DNA of 9,146 nt from Pseudomonadota bacterium (lineage in GTDB: Bacteria; Pseudomonadota; Alphaproteobacteria; Reyranellales; Reyranellaceae): positions 1 to 9,146 of the forward strand of contig JAEZIF010000056.1 of assembly GCA_023416135.1 (NCBI GenBank), given 5' to 3'. The first letter of the stretch is position 1; each line of letters opens with the position of its first letter. The translations under genes were made by a program, and so were the position numbers. The notes beneath the pieces were generated by a model. It was not told the DNA's origin, ran no database searches, and saw nothing but the letters and a program-made list of their open reading frames with translations. This document shows, one piece after another, positions 5,805 through 9,146 of this stretch.

Positions 5805-6761
5805 TCAGGCCGGCGCGCTGGCCTTGTCGATGGCCGCCACCGACTCCGGGTCGAGCTTGATCTTCGGCGCTGCGATCAGGTCCTTGAGCTGGTCGAGGCT
5901 GGTGGCGCTGACGATCGGCGCGGTGATCGCCTTGCGCTGAATCAGCCAGGCCAGCGCCACCTGGGCGGAATTTGCATTGTGCTTCCTGGCAGCGGCATCG
6001 AGCGCCTTCAGGACGGCGAAGCCCTTGTCGTTCAGATACTTCTTCACGCCGGCGCTGCGCGCCTTGTCGGCGGCGTCAGCCTCCGACTTGTACTTGCCGG
6101 TGAGGAAGCCGCTCGCCAGCGAGTAGTACGGGATGACGCCGATCCCCTCCTTCAGGCACTCGGACTCCAGCGCGCCCTCGAACAGGCCGCGCTCCATGAG
6201 ATTGTAATGCGGCTGCAGGCTGACATAGGCCGGCAGGCCCTTGTCCCTGGCGATCTTCGCCGCTTCGGCGAGCCGCGGCGCCTCGAAGTTGGAGGCGCCG
6301 ATGTAGCGCAGCTTGCCCGCCTTGATCAGGCCGTCGTAGGTCGAGAGCGTCTCTTCCTGCGGCGTGTTGGGATCGTCGCGGTGCGACTGGTAGAGGTCGA
6401 TGCGGTCGGTATTGAGCCGCTTCAGCGAATCGTCGACCGAGCGCTTGATGTGCGCCGCCGACAGGCCCTGGCCGACATTGGGCATGTCCATGCCGCACTT
6501 GGTGGCGATCAGCACCTTGTCGCGCTTGGCCGGGTTCTTCTTCAGCCAGCTGCCGATCACGGTCTCCGATTCGCCACCCTTGTTGCCGGGCTTCCAGCGC
6601 GAATAGACGTCGGCGGTGTCGACGAAGGAGAAGCCGGCATCGACGAAGGCGTCGAGGATCTTGTGCGAGGCGGCCTCGTCGGCCGTCCAGCCGAACACGT
6701 TGCCGCCGAAGGCGATGGGCGCGAATTCGAGGCTCGATTGGCCGAGCTTGCGCTTCTCCAT
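5805..6761 (-). CDS. aldo/keto reductase
   Basis: A 318-aa cytoplasmic NAD(P)H-dependent oxidoreductase that reduces aldehydes or ketones to alcohols (or the reverse). It has the full AKR (alpha/beta)8-barrel length and the complete catalytic tetrad: Asp48 and Tyr53 (FVDTADVYS), Lys88 (ATKCG) and His127 (YQSHRDD). The sequence around 150-160 (RYIGASNFE) and SLQPHYNLMER at 181-191 are hallmark AKR segments, and the later part (YYSLASGFLTGKY) matches the voltage-channel-beta/YajO-like branch. Start ATG 6761 is supported by AAGGGAGA (6768-6775 on the minus strand) about six bases upstream. It lies between a terminator (6782-6828) and the palindrome cluster, so it is probably its own transcription unit. 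The physiological substrate is not deducible. Confidence 0.93.
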   Translation of the reverse strand: MEKRKLGQSSLEFAPIAFGGNVFGWTADEAASHKILDAFVDAGFSFVDTADVYSRWKPGNKGGESETVIGSWLKKNPAKRDKVLIATKCGMDMPNVGQGLSAAHIKRSVDDSLKRLNTDRIDLYQSHRDDPNTPQEETLSTYDGLIKAGKLRYIGASNFEAPRLAEAAKIARDKGLPAYVSLQPHYNLMERGLFEGALESECLKEGIGVIPYYSLASGFLTGKYKSEADAADKARSAGVKKYLNDKGFAVLKALDAAARKHNANSAQVALAWLIQRKAITAPIVSATSLDQLKDLIAAPKIKLDPESVAAIDKASAPA

Positions 6762-6781
6762 GATCGTTCTCCCTTGTGACG

Positions 6782-6828
6782 AATAAAAAGGCGCCCTACG
6801 CCTCGGGCCTTGGTCCGAGGCGGCGCTT
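6782..6828 (-). terminator. Rho-independent terminator of the MscS-family gene
   Basis: Read on the minus strand, 35 bases after the channel gene's stop, AAGCGC and CGCCTCGG pair with CCGAGGCG and GCGC-CTT around a short loop. TTTTTATT follows at once. An 8-bp GC core (6799-6806 with 6815-6822), an outer stem reaching the T-run and the correct orientation make it a classic intrinsic terminator. It separates the channel gene from the aldo/keto reductase. Confidence 0.8.
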
Positions 6829-6862
6829 GCCTCGCGATCATAGCGGCTGGAGAGGGTCCCGC

Positions 6863-8899
6863 CTACTCCGCGGCTTTTGCCGGCGCCGGAGGGACCTCCG
6901 GCGGCGCGGCAGCGGGCGGCGCGGCAACCGGCGGCGCTGCAGCAGGCCCCGCGGTCGCAGTCCCCATCGGCACCATTCCGGGAATGCCGAACGGCGTGGC
7001 GAACCGGATGCCGAGCTTGGGGAGCTGCTCGTACATGCGGCGGACGCCCATGCGCTGGATGGCGCTGGGGTTCTTCGGCCGCGCCATGAACTTGAAGCGC
7101 ACGACCAGCGAGGAGTCCTTGATGTCGACCACGCCCTGCATCTTGAGCGGCTGCATCAGGATCGGCTTGAAGGTCGGCTCCTCCATCATGTCGGTGCCGA
7201 TCTTCTTCACCGCCTTGCGCAGCAGCTCGACGTCCGTTCCCGGCGCGAAGGCGAGGTTGAACTTCACCACCGTCCAGTCACGGCTGAAGTTGGTGATGTG
7301 TCCGACCTGCCCGAACGGCACGATATGGAGCTGGCCGTTCTGGTGACGCAGCTTCAGGCAGCGCACGCTGAAGCCTTCGACCGTGCCCTTGACCTTGCTG
7401 CAGTCGACGTACTCACCGATGCGGAACGCATCCTCGGCCAGGAAGAAGACGCCGGAGACGACGTCGCGCACCAGCGACTGGCTGCCGAACGACACCGCCA
7501 GGCCGAACACCGAGGCGCCGGCGATCAGCGGCGTGATGTTGACGCCGAGTTCCGACAGCACCAGCAGGCCGCCGACCACCAGGATGACCGATCCGGCCAC
7601 GGCGCGGACCAGCGGCATCAGGGTGCGCAGCCGCGAGGCCGCGACCCTGACCTCGTCCTCGGCCTCGGCGGCGGCGTCGGCCGACGGCAGTGGATTGGCG
7701 GCGATATAGGAATCCATACGGAAGCGCACGAAGCGCCAGAAAGCGTAGATCGCGACCAGGGTGATCGCCGCGATCTTGGCGCCGCGGTCGTGCACCGCCC
7801 ACTGCTCGGCGGTCATGGCGCCCAGCACCCTGACCATCAGGGCGTCGGCGATCACGACGATTGCGTAGAGCCGCGCGATCAGGCGCAGGCAGTCGGCGAC
7901 GACATCTCCCGCCATCGGCAGCTCGGAGACGATGTGACGGGTGATGCGATGCATCAGCGTCTCGAACAGCAGCAGCAGGAGCAGGGTCGTTTCGATCATG
8001 GCCAGACCACGCGCGGGCGTGCCGCTCTCGGTCAGGGCGGCATAGACGGTCGCCACGCCCATGGCGGCGTAGAAGGCGAGACCGAACATCCACCAGCGCT
8101 TCGCCGTGTCGAGCTTGAGCTGGCGGCCGACCTTGCGCTCGGAAACCATCGCCGACAGCCAGGCCGCCATCTCGCTGCGCCAACGCCAGACCACCCACAG
8201 CAGGCAGAGCGCGATCAACGGCGCATACAGGATGACGGCGGCGCTCACGACCTCTTTCGTGGCGCCCGTGGTCAGCAGGGCACGGCCGAAATGGGCGCCG
8301 AGCAGCGGCAGCACGACTACCCAGTTGAGCGCGATCAGCAGGCTGCGTGCCGCCGTATCGCCGACCGGCGCGATGCGGCCTTCCGGCGTGCTGGGCCGCA
8401 GGAAGGCGCGGAACAGGAGATTGAAGGCGCGCCAGTAGAAGAGTGCCTGGAAGACCTGCTGGCCAAGCAGATGGCCGACGCTCTGGGGATCGCCGATGCG
8501 GGCGAGCACGACGCGGCCGGCCACGAACAGCGCCACCATGGCGACGATGTCGAGCAGCAGCGCCGCCCCGAAGGCGCCGAGCGGCGAGTGCCCGACCAGG
8601 CGGTCGATGGTGCGGGTCCGGACGCGGCTCAAGGCCAGCCGGGCGATCGCCTCGGCCGCCAGGCCGGCGAACACGATGCCGAAAAGCAGCAGGGCGGTGC
8701 GGCCGCTGACGATGTTGGGCAGGTCGGCGAGATGGCGGCCGAGAGCGGGGATTTGATGGACGGTGAAGTCCACCCGCTCGGTCAGGACCCCGAGGAAGGC
8801 GCTGTCGGCGGCGTAAGCGGACTGGGCTGCGGCCGAGCAGGCCCATTCGCCGACGAAACCGCCGACCATTGCTGCGACACCAAATCTTGACCGCTTCAT
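6863..8899 (-). CDS. large MscS-family mechanosensitive ion channel
   Basis: A 678-aa multi-pass membrane channel of the MscS superfamily, which opens under membrane tension to release solutes in hypo-osmotic shock. An N-terminal signal peptide or first helix (to about AYA-30) is followed by about eight or nine hydrophobic segments (near 68-88, 110-130, 187-205, 218-238, 270-290, 300-315, 335-358, 374-392, 430-450). The pore helix follows at about 454-487 with small-residue packing typical of MscS TM3 (PLIAGASVFGLAVSFGSQSL, then VRDVVSGVFFLAED). The beta domain (about 488-545) has FRIGEYVDC, GTVEGFSVR and the IVPFGQV-x-NFSRDW type ending, then the alpha/beta domain to about 635. The layout resembles YbiO-like long paralogues rather than 286-aa MscS. 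The tail (about 648-678) is Pro/Ala-rich and repetitive. A GGGGG stretch seven bases before ATG 8899 may serve as ribosome site. Confidence 0.93.
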   Translation of the reverse strand: MKRSRFGVAAMVGGFVGEWACSAAAQSAYAADSAFLGVLTERVDFTVHQIPALGRHLADLPNIVSGRTALLLFGIVFAGLAAEAIARLALSRVRTRTIDRLVGHSPLGAFGAALLLDIVAMVALFVAGRVVLARIGDPQSVGHLLGQQVFQALFYWRAFNLLFRAFLRPSTPEGRIAPVGDTAARSLLIALNWVVVLPLLGAHFGRALLTTGATKEVVSAAVILYAPLIALCLLWVVWRWRSEMAAWLSAMVSERKVGRQLKLDTAKRWWMFGLAFYAAMGVATVYAALTESGTPARGLAMIETTLLLLLLFETLMHRITRHIVSELPMAGDVVADCLRLIARLYAIVVIADALMVRVLGAMTAEQWAVHDRGAKIAAITLVAIYAFWRFVRFRMDSYIAANPLPSADAAAEAEDEVRVAASRLRTLMPLVRAVAGSVILVVGGLLVLSELGVNITPLIAGASVFGLAVSFGSQSLVRDVVSGVFFLAEDAFRIGEYVDCSKVKGTVEGFSVRCLKLRHQNGQLHIVPFGQVGHITNFSRDWTVVKFNLAFAPGTDVELLRKAVKKIGTDMMEEPTFKPILMQPLKMQGVVDIKDSSLVVRFKFMARPKNPSAIQRMGVRRMYEQLPKLGIRFATPFGIPGMVPMGTATAGPAAAPPVAAPPAAAPPEVPPAPAKAAE
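6900..6944. repeat. three tandem 15-bp repeats coding for the channel's Pro/Ala tail
   Basis: Three adjacent units, GGCGGCGCGGCAGCG, GGCGGCGCGGCAACC and GGCGGCGCTGCAGCA, differ at a few bases, and a more diverged fourth (6945-6959) follows. They keep frame and encode repeated APP-x-x blocks near the channel C-terminus. Such units change number by slippage, so the tail length may vary between strains. Confidence 0.7.
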
Positions 8900-8911
8900 G
8901 CCTTTGCCCCC

Positions 8912-8939
8912 ATTACACAGCCGGCAGACCCTAAGGCAA
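8912..8939 (-). promoter_or_regulatory. candidate promoter of the MscS-family gene
   Basis: On the minus strand TTGCCT (8934-8939) and TGTAAT (8912-8917) are spaced by 16 bases, matching the sigma-70 consensus at four and five of six positions. Transcription would start near 8905, only about six bases before the ATG, upstream of which the GGGGG stretch would be lost. Either the message is nearly leaderless or the real promoter is farther upstream. Confidence 0.3.
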
Positions 8940-8955
8940 ATGCCAAGGCACTGCC
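8935..8955. promoter_or_regulatory. two tandem palindromes in a divergent intergenic region, possible operator
   Basis: GGCA-AA-TGCC (8935-8944) and GGCA-C-TGCC (8947-8955) have the same half-sites and centres about 11.5 bases apart, roughly one helical turn. They lie between the divergent channel and acyl-CoA ligase genes and overlap the candidate -35 of the channel gene. Binding of two protein dimers on the same face of the DNA is a plausible inference; the regulator is not in the window. Confidence 0.35.
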
Positions 8956-9007
8956 ATCAACGCCCTGTTTCGACATCGAGTTTGTCAAAGATGTGCCGGG
9001 ATATTCC

Positions 9008-9146
9008 ATGTTCGGACTTATGCAGGACCGCCCGCTGCTGATCCAGCAGCTCATCGAGCACGCTGCCCTGAACCACGGCGATACCGAGATCGTGTCGCGC
9101 CGGGTCGAGGGCGACATCCACCGCTATACCTACCGCGATGCGAGGG
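9008..9146 (+). CDS. acyl-CoA synthetase (AMP-binding family), 5' part only
   Basis: The start of a gene that runs off the window end. The 46 visible codons read MFGLMQDRPLLIQQLIEHAA, then HGDTEIVSRRVEG and IHRYTYRDAR. This is the characteristic N-terminus of alphaproteobacterial medium/long-chain fatty acid-CoA ligases (including DmdB-like methylthiopropionyl-CoA ligases). The family activates carboxylic acids with ATP and CoA; the AMP-binding P-loop and catalytic domains lie beyond the window. ATG 9008 matches the family start. No strong ribosome site is visible (CCGGGA seven bases upstream is weak). It is divergent from the MscS-family gene across 108 bases. Confidence 0.85.
   Translation, partial: MFGLMQDRPLLIQQLIEHAALNHGDTEIVSRRVEGDIHRYTYRDAR

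Noticed and set aside
6776..8890. A 704-codon open frame on the plus strand opposite the MscS-family channel
   Set aside because: It has no recognisable domain, is dominated by Arg, His, Gln, Asp and Gly, and overlaps a clear channel gene. It is a high-GC antisense shadow despite its length.
8896..9117. A 73-codon minus-strand frame across the divergent region and the ligase start
   Set aside because: It is antisense to the recognisable acyl-CoA ligase N-terminus, and its Ser/Cys-rich product has no family features.

Overview
This is GC-rich bacterial DNA whose codons mostly end in G or C. Gene content and style suggest an alphaproteobacterium of the Rhizobiales/Rhodospirillales type, perhaps Reyranella- or Bradyrhizobium-like. 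That placement is inferred from protein style (an acyl-CoA ligase starting MFGLMQDRPLL, family-5 solute-binding proteins, short intergenic palindromes) and not from a marker gene.

Left half (1-4383, all + strand): a probable catabolic or uptake gene group. In order it holds a non-heme iron 2-oxoglutarate-type oxygenase (177-1259), an exported family-5 ABC solute-binding protein (1352-2923), a badly shortened MHS/MFS transporter remnant (2991-3218), a Tat-exported amidohydrolase-2 family hydrolase (3218-4087) whose start overlaps the remnant's stop, and a small exported protein of unknown function (4099-4383). The binding protein would capture a small molecule, and the oxygenase and amidohydrolase could modify it. 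No ABC permease or ATPase is present and the MFS permease is broken, so uptake must depend on genes elsewhere or be lost. The substrate cannot be read from the sequence.

Middle (4384-6862, genes on - strand): a convergent gap holds what looks like an orphan signal-peptide-coding fragment. It is followed by a persulfide dioxygenase-rhodanese fusion (4613-5686, sulfide/persulfide oxidation), a cluster of nested palindromes (5716-5791), and an aldo/keto reductase with an intact catalytic tetrad (5805-6761).

Right (6782-9146): a good intrinsic terminator closes a large MscS-family mechanosensitive channel gene (6863-8899, - strand) with a Pro/Ala repeat tail. The channel gene is divergent from the 5' end of an acyl-CoA ligase (9008 to the window end). 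The 108-bp divergent region contains two tandem palindromes that look like an operator.

I see no CRISPR array, tRNA, rRNA, phage or transposase gene. No clearly new system stands out. The best leads are the in-frame-deleted transporter, the signal-peptide fragment, the nested palindrome cluster and the divergent operator-like site.
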